This document shows, one piece after another, positions 24,305 to 33,880 of a stretch of DNA of 45,426 nucleotides. Origin of the DNA: Candidatus Gastranaerophilales bacterium. Lineage in GTDB: Bacteria > Cyanobacteriota > Vampirovibrionia > Gastranaerophilales > Gastranaerophilaceae. The stretch lies in the NCBI GenBank assembly GCA_947624685.1, contig CANQLJ010000011.1, forward strand, positions 1-45,426, written 5' to 3'. A model generated the notes under the pieces. It was given only the letters and a program-made list of their open reading frames with translations. It did no database searches and was not told the DNA's origin. Numbering within the stretch: the first letter of the stretch is position 1; every line of letters begins with the position of its first letter. The position numbers and the translations under genes are program-made.

Positions 24305-25270
24305 CTACAATAGCGCCCTTGCTTCTTTTAAAAGACTATCCAGCGCAGCATTAATTTTCGATTTTATGGTGCAGCCTGCGGCTCTTTTGTGGCCGCCGCC
24401 GTTGAATTTTTGGCTGAGCTTTGTTGCGTCAATTTCTTTTGTTCGTATGGAAACTTTTGTCACAGTGCTGTTATCGTCTAAGGTTTTCTCTTTTAAAACA
24501 AAAGCAATCTCAACTCCCATAATTGAGCGTAATGTCTCGCAGATGCCTTCGGAGTATTCGTCTTTTGCGCTATATTTATCGATTATTTCTTTTGTAATTA
24601 ATGTATAGGCGATTTTATCGTCATTAGCAAATTTTGCGTTTGTGACAAGATAATTTTGAAATAAGACAAGGTTTTTTGGCTTGTTTGTATAGCATAAATC
24701 GGCAATTTTATACGTTTCAACTAATTTTGATAATCTTGAGGCAATTTCAAAAGTGTGCGAGGTCGTGCTTTCATATTTAAAACACCCCGTGTCGGTTAAA
24801 ATCGCACAATATAGCCCTGTTGCCATTTCTTTTGTAATTTCGATATTTAATTTATCGAATAAATCATATAAAACTTCGCCCGTGGAAGATATTCCGCCCT
24901 TTATATAATTAATTTTTGCAAAGCCTTGGTTTGTTTTGTGGTGGTCAATTACAATTGTATTTGGCGTTTTTTCAAATATTTCTCTTGCCGTACCGACAAT
25001 TCTGTCTATCGAAGCAATGTCAAGCGCGATGATTAGGTCATAATTATCATTCAAGTCGGATAAATTTTTGCTTTTGTTTAAATAAGGCAAAAAAGAATAT
25101 GTGTTTGGAAATTCAAAGTTATCTTTAATTTGGATTAATAAATCCGCTTTATCGCCGATATAAGCCTTAAGCGCACAGGCGCTTCCTAAAGTATCGCCAT
25201 CGGGATTGATGTGTGTTATGATTAAGATATTCGATGAATCATTTATTAAATTTAAAATCTCTCTTTCCAT
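24305..25270 (-). CDS. nrnA: DHH-family phosphoesterase (NrnA-like oligoribonuclease/pAp phosphatase)
   Basis: NrnA-type enzymes remove nucleotides from very short RNA and linear dinucleotides such as pApA, and dephosphorylate pAp. The 321 residues show the DHH metal motifs: THINPDGDTLGS (19-30), ALDIAS near 83, and VIDHHKTN (107-114). The DHHA1 substrate-binding domain ends with FNGGGHKRAAGC (289-300). As the window also has a c-di-AMP synthase, degradation of its linear product pApA is a plausible link. It is the first gene of the nrnA-yihY-nagZ run. Confidence 0.93.
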   Translation of the reverse strand: MEREILNLINDSSNILIITHINPDGDTLGSACALKAYIGDKADLLIQIKDNFEFPNTYSFLPYLNKSKNLSDLNDNYDLIIALDIASIDRIVGTAREIFEKTPNTIVIDHHKTNQGFAKINYIKGGISSTGEVLYDLFDKLNIEITKEMATGLYCAILTDTGCFKYESTTSHTFEIASRLSKLVETYKIADLCYTNKPKNLVLFQNYLVTNAKFANDDKIAYTLITKEIIDKYSAKDEYSEGICETLRSIMGVEIAFVLKEKTLDDNSTVTKVSIRTKEIDATKLSQKFNGGGHKRAAGCTIKSKINAALDSLLKEARALL

Positions 25271-25334
25271 TAAGTATAGAATATCAAAAAATCTTCAAAA
25301 AATAAAGAATAAAATAGGAGGAAAAAAAGAGGCG

Positions 25335-26351
25335 ATGCCGGCTTTAACTCATCTTTTAATTGCCGTTATATCAATAATTTCAATCGTTTTTGCTTGCGGA
25401 TTATTCGTTTGTGCAATTGAAGCATTGGGGCAAAAACTTAATTTTTCTCAAAATGCCACGGGTTCAATTCTGGCTGTCATTGGGACAGGATTGCCCGAGA
25501 CGATTGTGCCTATTGTTGCGATTTTGGGGTTTTATTTTGGTAAAATCGAAAAAGAAAATGCTTTTAATATCGCGCAAGGGGCGATTTTGGGGTCTCCTTT
25601 TATGCTTATGACATTAGCATTATTTATCTTGGGTTTAATTTTATTATTTAAAAAATCGAGAACAAAAAAGGTCCTTGAAGCTGATTATAAAAGTGTTTTG
25701 AGAAATTGTAAATATTTTTTATCTTCATATTTTATTGCAATATTATTTTGTTTTGATTTTTTAAAAAATTATAAGTTTATAGCGCCTCTGGTGCTTATTT
25801 TGATATATTTCTTTTTTGTTTACAGAACGATAATTAAATCGAAACAAAACAACATCGATTGTTCAATTTGCAAATTATTTTTTAATAAATTTATAAAAAA
25901 TGAATCTTTTGCGCTATATTTTCAGCTTGTTTTTTCAATTGTGATTTTGGCCTTTGCTTCGCACTTTTTTGTAAGCGAAATAAAATATTTTTCGCTTCTT
26001 TTGAATATTTCGCCTTTGCTTTTGAGCCTTTTTATAACACCAATTGCAACGGAATCTCCCGAAATCACAAACAGCATCATTTGGCTTTTGGAATCAAAAG
26101 ACGAACTGGCTTTGGGTAATATCATCGGCGCTGTCGTTTTTCAAGCGACAATACCTTTTTCAATTGCAATAATATTTACCGATTGGCAATTGTCTTATCT
26201 GTCGATTTTAAATGTTGCGCTTGTGATGATTTCGACGATTATTTTTTGTCTTTTGGTTTGGATAAATAAAAAAGTCGACGTCTTTTCGCTTCTTTTTTGT
26301 TCAATATTTTATTTTATATTTTTGTTAAAGGTTATCTTGGCTAATTATTGA
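25335..26351 (+). CDS. Sodium/calcium exchanger family antiporter
   Basis: This 338-residue integral membrane protein has the two inverted NCX repeats of the Ca2+:cation antiporter superfamily. The alpha-1 motif appears as GTGLPETIVPIVAILG (about 50-65) with GAILGSPFM after it, and alpha-2 as TPIATESPEITNSI (about 240-253) with GNIIGAVVFQ; the acidic residue in each is the ion ligand. About ten hydrophobic segments are present. I chose ATG at 25335: AGGAGG lies at 25316-25321, and the longer frame from 25206 would overlap the divergent nrnA gene. The transported ion (Ca2+, Na+ or H+) cannot be decided. Confidence 0.87.
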   Translation: MPALTHLLIAVISIISIVFACGLFVCAIEALGQKLNFSQNATGSILAVIGTGLPETIVPIVAILGFYFGKIEKENAFNIAQGAILGSPFMLMTLALFILGLILLFKKSRTKKVLEADYKSVLRNCKYFLSSYFIAILFCFDFLKNYKFIAPLVLILIYFFFVYRTIIKSKQNNIDCSICKLFFNKFIKNESFALYFQLVFSIVILAFASHFFVSEIKYFSLLLNISPLLLSLFITPIATESPEITNSIIWLLESKDELALGNIIGAVVFQATIPFSIAIIFTDWQLSYLSILNVALVMISTIIFCLLVWINKKVDVFSLLFCSIFYFIFLLKVILANY

Positions 26352-26386
26352 TTTATCGCAAGTGCCCGTTTGGTTTATAAAAAACC

Positions 26387-26405
26387 GCACCCAGGGTGCT
26401 TTTTT
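26387..26405 (+). terminator. Rho-independent terminator after the antiporter gene
   Basis: GCACC-CAG-GGTGC followed by six T residues. An A-run and a second GGGTGCGATTTTT copy about 30 bases on could form a longer alternative stem and serve fabI on the other strand. Confidence 0.8.
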
Positions 26406-26473
26406 ATGCCTTTCTAATACCTTTTGGGTGCGATTTTTATATTGCTAACATTTAAGAAAAAATAAAATTAAAC

Positions 26474-27280
26474 TTAGTCAAATTTAATTTGCGCCATCTC
26501 ATCCAATGAAGCAAAAACTTCGCTTGCTCCGCAATCGACAAATTGAACTTGAGCAGTAACTGCGCTGGATAGGTCTGACAATAGATATAGCGCAGCTTTT
26601 CCGACCTCCGTTACTTCGGGGGTTCTTTTTAGAGGCGCTTTTAAGACATTTGCTTTAAGCATTCTGTCAAATCCGCCAATACCTTTAGCTGCCATTGTTT
26701 TAATCGGGCCGGCTGATAAACAGTTACATCTGATATTATATTTTCCAAGGTCATTTGCAATAAATCTCATTGAAGATTCTAGCGCAGCTTTTGCTACACC
26801 CATTATGTTATAATTTGCAACAACTTTTGTAGCGCCAAGGTATGTCAAAGCCAAAATTGAGCCGCCGCCCGATGCTTCCATTTGCGGTTTTGCGTATCTT
26901 GAAATAGTAACTAAAGAATATGCGCTAACATGCATCGCTAAATCCCAGCCATCACGAGATACGGTATAAAAATCGCCCATCAAATCATCTTTATTGGCAA
27001 ATGCTACCGCATGAACCACAAAATCCAATTTATCGTAGATTTTTTTGTATTCTTCAAAAACTTTTTTGACGTCTTCGTCTTTTGTAACGTCACATTCAAG
27101 GCACATTTTAGCGTTCATCGATTCTGCTATCGGGCGGACTCTTTTTTCCATTGCTTCATTAGCGTAAGTGAATGCGATGTCAGCACCTTGAGCGTGTAGT
27201 TGCTCAGCGATAGCGTTTGCTATACCGAATTTATTTGAAACACCAAATATTATACCTTTTTTACCATCCATTAAACCCAT
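26474..27280 (-). CDS. fabI: Enoyl-ACP reductase (NADH), FabI
   Basis: FabI reduces enoyl-ACP in the last step of each fatty-acid elongation cycle and is the target of triclosan. The 268 residues show the short-chain dehydrogenase fold with the FabI-type nucleotide motif GVSNKFGIANAIA (13-25), HAVAFA (90-95), and the catalytic Y147, Y157 and K164 in TYLGATKVVANYNIMGVAK, spacing Tyr-X6-Lys as in FabI. It lies 44 bases downstream of kdsD on the same strand. Confidence 0.97.
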   Translation of the reverse strand: MGLMDGKKGIIFGVSNKFGIANAIAEQLHAQGADIAFTYANEAMEKRVRPIAESMNAKMCLECDVTKDEDVKKVFEEYKKIYDKLDFVVHAVAFANKDDLMGDFYTVSRDGWDLAMHVSAYSLVTISRYAKPQMEASGGGSILALTYLGATKVVANYNIMGVAKAALESSMRFIANDLGKYNIRCNCLSAGPIKTMAAKGIGGFDRMLKANVLKAPLKRTPEVTEVGKAALYLLSDLSSAVTAQVQFVDCGASEVFASLDEMAQIKFD

Positions 27281-27324
27281 TTTTTCTCTCCTTTTTAGTT
27301 TATTGACTGTTTAAATTTTATTTT

Positions 27325-28293
27325 TTATGCCACTCCCGATTTTAATAAGTCGTGGATATGAACGACCCCAATCGGCTTAGAATCCTCGAGCACAAAGAGG
27401 TTTGTGATTTTTCTTTCGTTCATAATTTTAATCGCTTCGGAAGCGAACATCTCTTTATTTGCCGTAATCGGGCTTTTTGTCATAATTTGATATGCGTGCG
27501 CATTTTTTAAATCTTGTTTAATGCATCTTCTTAAGTCCCCGTCGGTGAGCATTCCGCAAAAATCGCCTTTTTCATTTAAAAATCCGACGCATCCGAGCCT
27601 TTTTGATGTCATTTCTAATATAATATCATCAAATGATGCATTTTGAGACAGCAATGGCATCTCGACACCTTGGTGCATAATATCTTTGATTTTTTGTAAA
27701 ATTGAACCTAATTTGCCTCCCGGGTGTCTTTGATTGAATTGAACTTTAGAAAAACCTTTTCTTTCAATCATTCCAACTGTTATAACATCTCCCAATACAA
27801 GCGTTGCCGTTGTCGAAGATGTAGGTGCAAGCCCTAAAGGACATGCTTCTTTTGTTTGGGGAAGCTTTAAGACGATGTCACCGGCTTTACCCAGGGAACT
27901 GTCGGGGTTTTTAGTTATTGCGATTAATTTTATGCCGAATCTTTTTGAATAGTTTAAAATGTCGATTAATTCTCTGGATTCGCCGCTATTTGAAATGGCG
28001 ATAATAATATCATCTTCAGTCACCATCCCAAGGTCGCCATGGCTTGCTTCAGCCGGGTGCATAAAAAACGAAGGAGTGCCTGTGGAAGCTAATGAAGCTG
28101 CGATTTTTCTTGCGATGTGGCCGGATTTTCCCATGCCGGAGAGAATCACCCTTCCTTTTGTATTTTCAATCATATCGAGAGCTTTTGTTAAATTGTCGTC
28201 TAAAAGCATTTTGAGCTCATTAATCGCTTCAATTTCGCAATCGATTGTTTTAATCGCATTTAAAATGTCGCTGTTTTGCAATTTATTTAACAT
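27325..28293 (-). CDS. kdsD: Arabinose-5-phosphate isomerase (KdsD/KpsF)
   Basis: This enzyme interconverts ribulose-5-phosphate and arabinose-5-phosphate, the first step toward Kdo of lipopolysaccharide, which fits an outer-membrane organism. The 322 residues have an N-terminal SIS domain with GMGKSGHIARKIAASLAST (54-72), MHPAEASHGDLG and SNSGES, and two C-terminal CBS domains (about 210-265 and 275-322). The active-site RHPGG appears as QRHPGGKLG. It is the first gene of a kdsD-fabI pair. Confidence 0.95.
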   Translation of the reverse strand: MLNKLQNSDILNAIKTIDCEIEAINELKMLLDDNLTKALDMIENTKGRVILSGMGKSGHIARKIAASLASTGTPSFFMHPAEASHGDLGMVTEDDIIIAISNSGESRELIDILNYSKRFGIKLIAITKNPDSSLGKAGDIVLKLPQTKEACPLGLAPTSSTTATLVLGDVITVGMIERKGFSKVQFNQRHPGGKLGSILQKIKDIMHQGVEMPLLSQNASFDDIILEMTSKRLGCVGFLNEKGDFCGMLTDGDLRRCIKQDLKNAHAYQIMTKSPITANKEMFASEAIKIMNERKITNLFVLEDSKPIGVVHIHDLLKSGVA

Positions 28294-28423
28294 AAAACCT
28301 CACAAGTTCCAGTTTAATATAACACAATTTTGTAATTTTTTTTAGCAAATGTTAAGATTCGCTTAACATTAGTAACAACTTTTTTCATTTTTTGGTTTTA
28401 TTATATATAAGAAAAGGTTTTTT

Positions 28424-29833
28424 ATGGTTCGAAATTTGGCTTTAAATCCTGTTTTAAATTGTGGAAATGTATATAAAACGAACATTTCTTCCGGTTCTTG
28501 CGCGGATAAAAATTCTTTTTCATCTCAAAATTTCACTTCAAAAGCGCTTTTAAATCAGACTTACAGCGTAAATAAGATTAATACGACGCTCAATCAAAAT
28601 GAACAAAAAAAATATATCGAACTTTTATCATATTTAAAAAACCTTCCTTATAGCAGAAATTCTCAAAATATAACACCTTCAAAACAGCTTGAAATATTGC
28701 TTAAGAACGGAAAACTTTTATCAAAAACTTCTCATGACGCGTCAAGCACGCTCGATAATCTGTATAACATTGCCTTTTTCAAAAGGAAACAAGGGCTTAA
28801 TAACGCGACGCTTCTTTGTGATACGTTAGATTTATTGGTTAATCCGAGGTTTGTCACCCAAACATTCGGCGACATTCCTTTAAACTATCGCCAAAATATA
28901 TTAAATAGTCTCAAAAAAGATGATTATGTCAAACAAAATCCCGACTCGATGAATGTTCAAACGTCGGGCACCTGCGCTGCGGCTTCGATTGAAGTCAATA
29001 TGGCAGATAAATACCCGAGCGAATTTACCCGCTGGGTGGCGCAATTGTCGAGCGAAAAAGGCTCATTAGAGCTTAATGTCGACTTAGATTCAATATCAAA
29101 AAATAAACTTGAAGCAATTGAGATAATAAATCTTCTTGAAGCGCAAAAGACCGGTTTTGACTTTAATAAAACAAAAATCAAAGTCGATGTGGACGATAAC
29201 GCCTATTTAAGAGCCCAAATCCAAAGCACTAATTGGGATGAGGGCGAAAGAAACACGGCCGATGTTTTGGTTCAAAGCGCGATTATGAAATTAGGCTCGC
29301 AAAACACCTATAACTCGCTTTGCGACATTAGAGGCGGCAAATTCAACTCTAATCCCCAAGGGTTAATCGAACTTGAAAAAACATTTGTTGAATCGTTAAT
29401 CAAAAACCGCGAAATAACTTCATTAGTGTATCAACAAATTGACGACGATCAAAATTTAGTCGGATATAATTGCTCTTTTGACAAAATCAAAAAGCACATC
29501 ACAGACACGATAGACGAAGGCGACGACGTGATTTTAGGCTATGTTTTGACAAACGAAACATCGGGGATTACAAAATCTCAAAATTATAATTCTGCCTTTG
29601 ACGGCGCGCCAAATAAAATCATAAACGGCCATGAGATAACGGTTGTCGACTATAACAAAGATGAAAACGGCAAAACGACCTTCATCTGTGTCGATACGGA
29701 TGATGATTCCAAAGAGCTCGTTACGTATGACGAAAATTGGCTTTTGCCAAAAATCCACCATGCCGGCTATCCTTCTCATATCGTCGAAAACGACGAAAAA
29801 GAAATTATGCAAAAGGCTCTGGAAAATTCTTAG
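28424..29833 (+). CDS. Putative papain-fold cysteine peptidase-like protein
   Basis: I do not recognise a named family for these 469 residues, but three motifs suggest a papain-like fold. SGTCAAASIE (181-190) resembles the nucleophile helix of C1/C39-type peptidases, with C184 as the candidate. NGHEITVVDY (401-410) supplies H403, as in GHAxxVxxY-like motifs, and FICVDTDDD (420-428) supplies an Asp near 424-426. The region between is charged, with a helical domain. The first 100 residues are asparagine- and serine-rich and may be a secretion or linker segment; there is no classical signal peptide. It is a lone gene between kdsD and fliI, both on the other strand. Confidence 0.7.
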   Translation: MVRNLALNPVLNCGNVYKTNISSGSCADKNSFSSQNFTSKALLNQTYSVNKINTTLNQNEQKKYIELLSYLKNLPYSRNSQNITPSKQLEILLKNGKLLSKTSHDASSTLDNLYNIAFFKRKQGLNNATLLCDTLDLLVNPRFVTQTFGDIPLNYRQNILNSLKKDDYVKQNPDSMNVQTSGTCAAASIEVNMADKYPSEFTRWVAQLSSEKGSLELNVDLDSISKNKLEAIEIINLLEAQKTGFDFNKTKIKVDVDDNAYLRAQIQSTNWDEGERNTADVLVQSAIMKLGSQNTYNSLCDIRGGKFNSNPQGLIELEKTFVESLIKNREITSLVYQQIDDDQNLVGYNCSFDKIKKHITDTIDEGDDVILGYVLTNETSGITKSQNYNSAFDGAPNKIINGHEITVVDYNKDENGKTTFICVDTDDDSKELVTYDENWLLPKIHHAGYPSHIVENDEKEIMQKALENS

Positions 29834-29855
29834 ACCTTTTAGGCCTTTAGGTTTT

Positions 29856-31205
29856 TTATGGTTTTACGTCTCGCATGAGGTCTTTTAGCGCTTGAATCGT
29901 CGTTTCCATAGAGACCGTGTCGGTTGTTTTCTGCTGCAGGAAGGCATTTATCTTTGGCATAAGTTCAATTGCAACGTCAAGCTTGGGGTTAGAGCCCATC
30001 TGATACATCCCAACATCGATTAAATCTTTGTTTTCGCGATATAACGCCAAAAGATTTCTCATTTTTCCCGCCGCTTCTTTGTGTTCTTCGTCGCATATCG
30101 AGCTAAAAAGCCTTGAAATTGACCCTAATGAATCAATCGCGGGGTAATGGTTTTGTTCAGCGACTTTTCTTGATAAGAAAATATGCCCATCCACAATACC
30201 TCTTACAATATCGACAATGGGGTCTGTTATGTCATCGCCTTCCATTAAGACCGTATAAAGAGCGGTGATTGAACCTTTTTCGGAATTTCCCGTGCGCTCA
30301 AGCGCTCTTTGAAGCCATGAAAAGATACTTGGCGGATAACCTTTCATTGTGGGAGGTTCGCCTAATGATAACCCCACTTCTCTTCCTGCCATAGCGCAGC
30401 GGGTCACGGTATCTGTCATTAAAAAGACTTTTTTGCCTTGGTCGCGAAAATATTCGCAAACCGTCGTTGCAGCTAATAAACACTTCATCCTGATTAGAGG
30501 AGGCTGGTCCCCCGTTGCGCAAACAAGGACGGATTTTTTCATCCCTTCTTCTTTGAGTGCATCCACAATAAATTCTTTTACTTCTCTTCCGCGTTCCCCA
30601 ATTAGCGCAACAACATTAACGTCAGCGTCCGAATTTCGAGCAATCATACCCAATAGGGTCGATTTACCTACACCCGACCCTGCAAAAAGCCCCATTCTTT
30701 GCCCCGTTCCCATAGTTAAAAGCCCGTCAATTACTCGAACACCCGTTGACATCTGTTCTGTAATAATTGGCCTATGGAAAGCATCGGGGATGGTGCCATT
30801 TATATTCATATATTTAGCATTCGTTATATCCATCGGCCTTGAATCCATCGGTTCGCCTAAAGGATTTACAAGCCTTCCCAACAAAAAATCGCCCACGGGA
30901 AATAGTATTGGCCCACCCGTTGTTTCAACTAATGATCCTTGCCCGATACCTTCGGCGTCATATAAAAGCAACAGTTGAGCAACATCTCCTTTAAAAGCTT
31001 GAACTTCTGCCGCTTTTCTCTCCCCTGTATAGGTTTGAATATAACATAAATCGCCAATTTTAAGCCCCGGAAGCTTTACTTCAACCGTAAGCCCCAAAAG
31101 CTTTGAAACAACACCTTTATATTTATATAGTGACGCATTTTCGATTGTCGAAAACGCTTTTTGCTTCATATTGAATATTTTTTGCTCTAATTCTTCTTTC
31201 ATCAA
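29856..31205 (-). CDS. fliI: Flagellum-specific ATPase FliI
   Basis: FliI is the hexameric ATPase that energises the flagellar type III export apparatus. The 449 residues show the F1-beta-like core with Walker A GSGVGKST (176-183), LIGERGREVKEF (201-212) and MTDTVTRCAMAGREVGLSLGEPP cut here to the key TRCAMAGREVGLS, which is characteristic of FliI/type III ATPases, plus KGYPPSIFS. Two adjacent ATG codons form the start. It is divergent from the flagellar operon across 176 bases, so a shared control region is likely. fliH and fliJ are not in the window. Confidence 0.95.
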   Translation of the reverse strand: MMKEELEQKIFNMKQKAFSTIENASLYKYKGVVSKLLGLTVEVKLPGLKIGDLCYIQTYTGERKAAEVQAFKGDVAQLLLLYDAEGIGQGSLVETTGGPILFPVGDFLLGRLVNPLGEPMDSRPMDITNAKYMNINGTIPDAFHRPIITEQMSTGVRVIDGLLTMGTGQRMGLFAGSGVGKSTLLGMIARNSDADVNVVALIGERGREVKEFIVDALKEEGMKKSVLVCATGDQPPLIRMKCLLAATTVCEYFRDQGKKVFLMTDTVTRCAMAGREVGLSLGEPPTMKGYPPSIFSWLQRALERTGNSEKGSITALYTVLMEGDDITDPIVDIVRGIVDGHIFLSRKVAEQNHYPAIDSLGSISRLFSSICDEEHKEAAGKMRNLLALYRENKDLIDVGMYQMGSNPKLDVAIELMPKINAFLQQKTTDTVSMETTIQALKDLMRDVKP

Positions 31206-31381
31206 AAAAAATTATAACATTTTTTAAAAATTAATCCAAAGATTTAATTTTCAAGTTAAATTCATTCTTTTGATTGATGAGATTTATTTTGGAATTAGTC
31301 TATATTATTGATGTGGGATTTTATTTTTATCTCCCGCAAAAAAATAAAACTAGACAATGGTAAGAGGTAGAATTAGATAAA

Positions 31382-32140
31382 ATGGCTCAAGGCATATCAT
31401 CAAGCCTTAATTTGGCGCTAAGCCGAATAAGCTATATTCAAAATAATCTTAACGCTCTTGAAAACATCCAAGACGATGTTTTTGATATAAAAAATAAAGC
31501 CCCGGATAATTCTCAAAAAACGCAAAAAAACGATTTTAAGACGGTTTTTGAACAAACAAAAATAGACGGAAAAGTAAAACAAGACCTTGATGCGCCTGTT
31601 TCAGACGATTCAATCAAAGATGAAATTTCGCTGATTGATGAGATAAAAAACGAAAATAAATTGTCTCTGCTTGATAAATTGGGCGAAGTGAATTCAAAAT
31701 CAAAAATTAACCCTTTCGACAATGCTTTAGATGACACATTTAATATCGACGATATTATCTCATCCGTGAGCGAAAAATATAATATTGATTCAGACTTTAT
31801 TAAAGCAATAATCAAACAAGAATCCGGTTTTAACCCTAATGCAAAAAGCAAAAAAGGCGCAATCGGCCTAATGCAGCTTATGCCAAAAACGGCAAAAAGC
31901 TTAGGAATTATTGACCCATATAACCCAAAAGAAAACATTGAAGGGGGAGTGAGGTATTTAAAAGGCTTGTTGGATAAATATGACAATAACTATGAATTGT
32001 CGCTTGCCGCTTATAACGCGGGAGCGGGCGCAGTCAAAAGATACGGAGGAATCCCGCCATATAAAGAAACAAAAAACTACGTTGAAGCGATAATGAACAA
32101 CTACAATAAAATTAAGGAATCCAAAGGGCTAAATATATGA
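31382..32140 (+). CDS. SLT-type lytic transglycosylase, first gene of the flagellar operon
   Basis: This 252-residue protein ends in a goose-lysozyme-like SLT domain (about 120-245). The catalytic glutamate is E147 in KQESGFNP, followed by GAIGLMQLMP (159-168) and AAYNAGAGAV (209-218). The N-terminal 100 residues are polar and low in complexity, without a classical signal peptide, so it may be exported by the flagellar apparatus. It leads the operon and overlaps flgF by 4 bases (ATGA). Because the FlgJ in this operon has no muramidase domain, this is the likely enzyme that opens peptidoglycan for the rod. Confidence 0.9.
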   Translation: MAQGISSSLNLALSRISYIQNNLNALENIQDDVFDIKNKAPDNSQKTQKNDFKTVFEQTKIDGKVKQDLDAPVSDDSIKDEISLIDEIKNENKLSLLDKLGEVNSKSKINPFDNALDDTFNIDDIISSVSEKYNIDSDFIKAIIKQESGFNPNAKSKKGAIGLMQLMPKTAKSLGIIDPYNPKENIEGGVRYLKGLLDKYDNNYELSLAAYNAGAGAVKRYGGIPPYKETKNYVEAIMNNYNKIKESKGLNI

Positions 32141-32991
32141 TTACAAGAGGAATTGAAACAGTTTCAAAAGGCATGCAGGCGATGATTGATTTTGAAGATG
32201 TCACCGCGCATAACCTCGCTAACGTCACGACAAACGGCTTTAAAAGGTCTAACATAACTTTTCAAGACATAATGCAATCAAATATGTATTCTAAAACCTT
32301 AAACGGTAATGAAAAAAACATTGGCACGACTTCCATTGGCCCGAGAGCCGATAGAACCTATATCGATTTTTCGCAAGGAGGATTAGCGGAATCTTCAAAT
32401 AAGATGGATGTAGCATTTCAGGGAAGCGGATTTTTTAAAGTCCGATTCAGAGATATTCAAGATAATGCCCCTTATAACGAAGGAAATTTTTATTACCAAA
32501 GGACGGGAAATTTCGCACTTGACGATAGAAATTATCTGATTAATCAAGAGGGCGACTATATCATGGACGTTCAAAACAGAAGAATAAGAATCACAAGAGA
32601 CCCTGATACTGATGAACTTGATGAAATGAACAGAATGGAATTGATGAAAGATTTAATCATTGGGGAAAACGGACAAATTCAATTAAATAACCCTAATTTT
32701 AATGCGATATTACAAAAAATCCAGGTTTGTGATTTTAAAGACAAAACAAAAATTTCTTCTATTGGCGAAGCAAAATACCTTCCCATTTTTGGACAAGACC
32801 CGGGGCTTTATACAAAAGCAGATGGGACTTATTCGCTCCAGCAAGGGATGGTGGAGATGTCTAACGCAAACACAGTCATTGAAATGCTAAATTCAATTAA
32901 CGTTTCAAGAGGCTATGAAACGATGAGCAATATCTTAAGAACTCAAAGTGAGACACTGGGGCGCGTTATAAACTTGGGCGATATTTCATAA
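32137..32991 (+). CDS. flgF: Flagellar proximal rod protein FlgF
   Basis: A 284-residue rod protein of the FlgE/F/G family. The N-terminus has the family heptad-like helix with DVTAHNLANVTTNGFKRS, and the C-terminus ends with the matching helix ANTVIEMLNSINVSRGYE and TLGRVINL. I call it FlgF because the next gene is the longer-conserved FlgG; the two are paralogues and could be confused. It begins inside the last codon of the transglycosylase gene. Confidence 0.87.
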   Translation: MITRGIETVSKGMQAMIDFEDVTAHNLANVTTNGFKRSNITFQDIMQSNMYSKTLNGNEKNIGTTSIGPRADRTYIDFSQGGLAESSNKMDVAFQGSGFFKVRFRDIQDNAPYNEGNFYYQRTGNFALDDRNYLINQEGDYIMDVQNRRIRITRDPDTDELDEMNRMELMKDLIIGENGQIQLNNPNFNAILQKIQVCDFKDKTKISSIGEAKYLPIFGQDPGLYTKADGTYSLQQGMVEMSNANTVIEMLNSINVSRGYETMSNILRTQSETLGRVINLGDIS

Positions 32992-33030
32992 AAAAAATAA
33001 TTAAAAAAATAAAAATAAGGATGACAAATA

Positions 33031-33816
33031 ATGTTAAGAGCACTCACAACCGCCGCAACAGGCATGATAGCACAACAAAATAACTTGGATGTTATTTCAA
33101 ATAACGTCGCAAACCTCTCGACCTATGGTTATAAAAAAGTCAGAGCCGAATTTCAAGACTTATTAAGCCAAATCCATAGAACCCCCGGCGCCCAAATGGG
33201 CCAAGGAACATACCAGCCGGTCGGTATTGAAATTGGTCTTGGGGTTAAAACTGCCGCAACAACAAGAATCTTTAGCACAGGAAATCTTCAATCGACAGAC
33301 AGACAGCTTGATATGGCAATAGCAGGTGACGGATTTTTCCAAATTACGATGGACGATGGGTCAATAGCTTATACAAGAGACGGTTCTTGGAAGATGGATT
33401 CAAACGGCCAAATAGTAACTACTGACGGCTATCAGCTCCAACCGCCGATTACAATTCCTATTAACGCAAAAGAAATAACCGTTTCTCAAGCGGGGATTGT
33501 CTCTTGTACGACAGGAACAAACTCTGAGCAAACGCAATTAGGCCAAATCCAATTGGTAAAATTCCAAAACCCTTCAGGCTTAATGGCAATCGGCCATAAT
33601 TTATATCGTGAAACTCAGGCTTCGGGAACTCCGCTTCAAGGTACGGCGGGCGAAGAAGGCTATGGAACAATCGAGCAATGTTTCATAGAAGGCTCAAACG
33701 TTCAAATAGTGGAAGAACTTATCGGATTAATCAAGACAGAGCGCGCCTATGAAGCAAATTCAAAAGTAATTACGGCAGGGTCTGACATCTTGCAGCAAAC
33801 TAATCAGATTGTATAG
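33031..33816 (+). CDS. flgG: Flagellar distal rod protein FlgG
   Basis: At 261 residues this matches FlgG. It starts MLRALTTAATGMIAQQNNLD and has NNVANLSTYGYKKVRAEFQD, the FlgG-typical DLLSQ stretch and QLDMAIAGDGFFQI. The C-terminal GSNVQIVEELIGLIKTERAYE and DILQQTNQIV pair with the N-terminal helix in the assembled rod. AAGGATG precedes the ATG. It follows flgF after 39 bases. Confidence 0.96.
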   Translation: MLRALTTAATGMIAQQNNLDVISNNVANLSTYGYKKVRAEFQDLLSQIHRTPGAQMGQGTYQPVGIEIGLGVKTAATTRIFSTGNLQSTDRQLDMAIAGDGFFQITMDDGSIAYTRDGSWKMDSNGQIVTTDGYQLQPPITIPINAKEITVSQAGIVSCTTGTNSEQTQLGQIQLVKFQNPSGLMAIGHNLYRETQASGTPLQGTAGEEGYGTIEQCFIEGSNVQIVEELIGLIKTERAYEANSKVITAGSDILQQTNQIV

Positions 33817-33880
33817 GACAGATTGTTTAGGGCAAATAGTTTAAAATTTGATGTTTTGAACAATTTTAAAGGATGACAAA

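Noticed and set aside
25206-25334. Extended start of the antiporter at 25206
   Set aside because: It would overlap nrnA and add a charged 43-residue leader. AGGAGG and the ATG at 25335 fit the family start.
30349-30978. 209-residue plus-strand open frame inside fliI
   Set aside because: It is antisense to a firm, motif-rich ATPase gene, with serine/proline-rich shadow translation.
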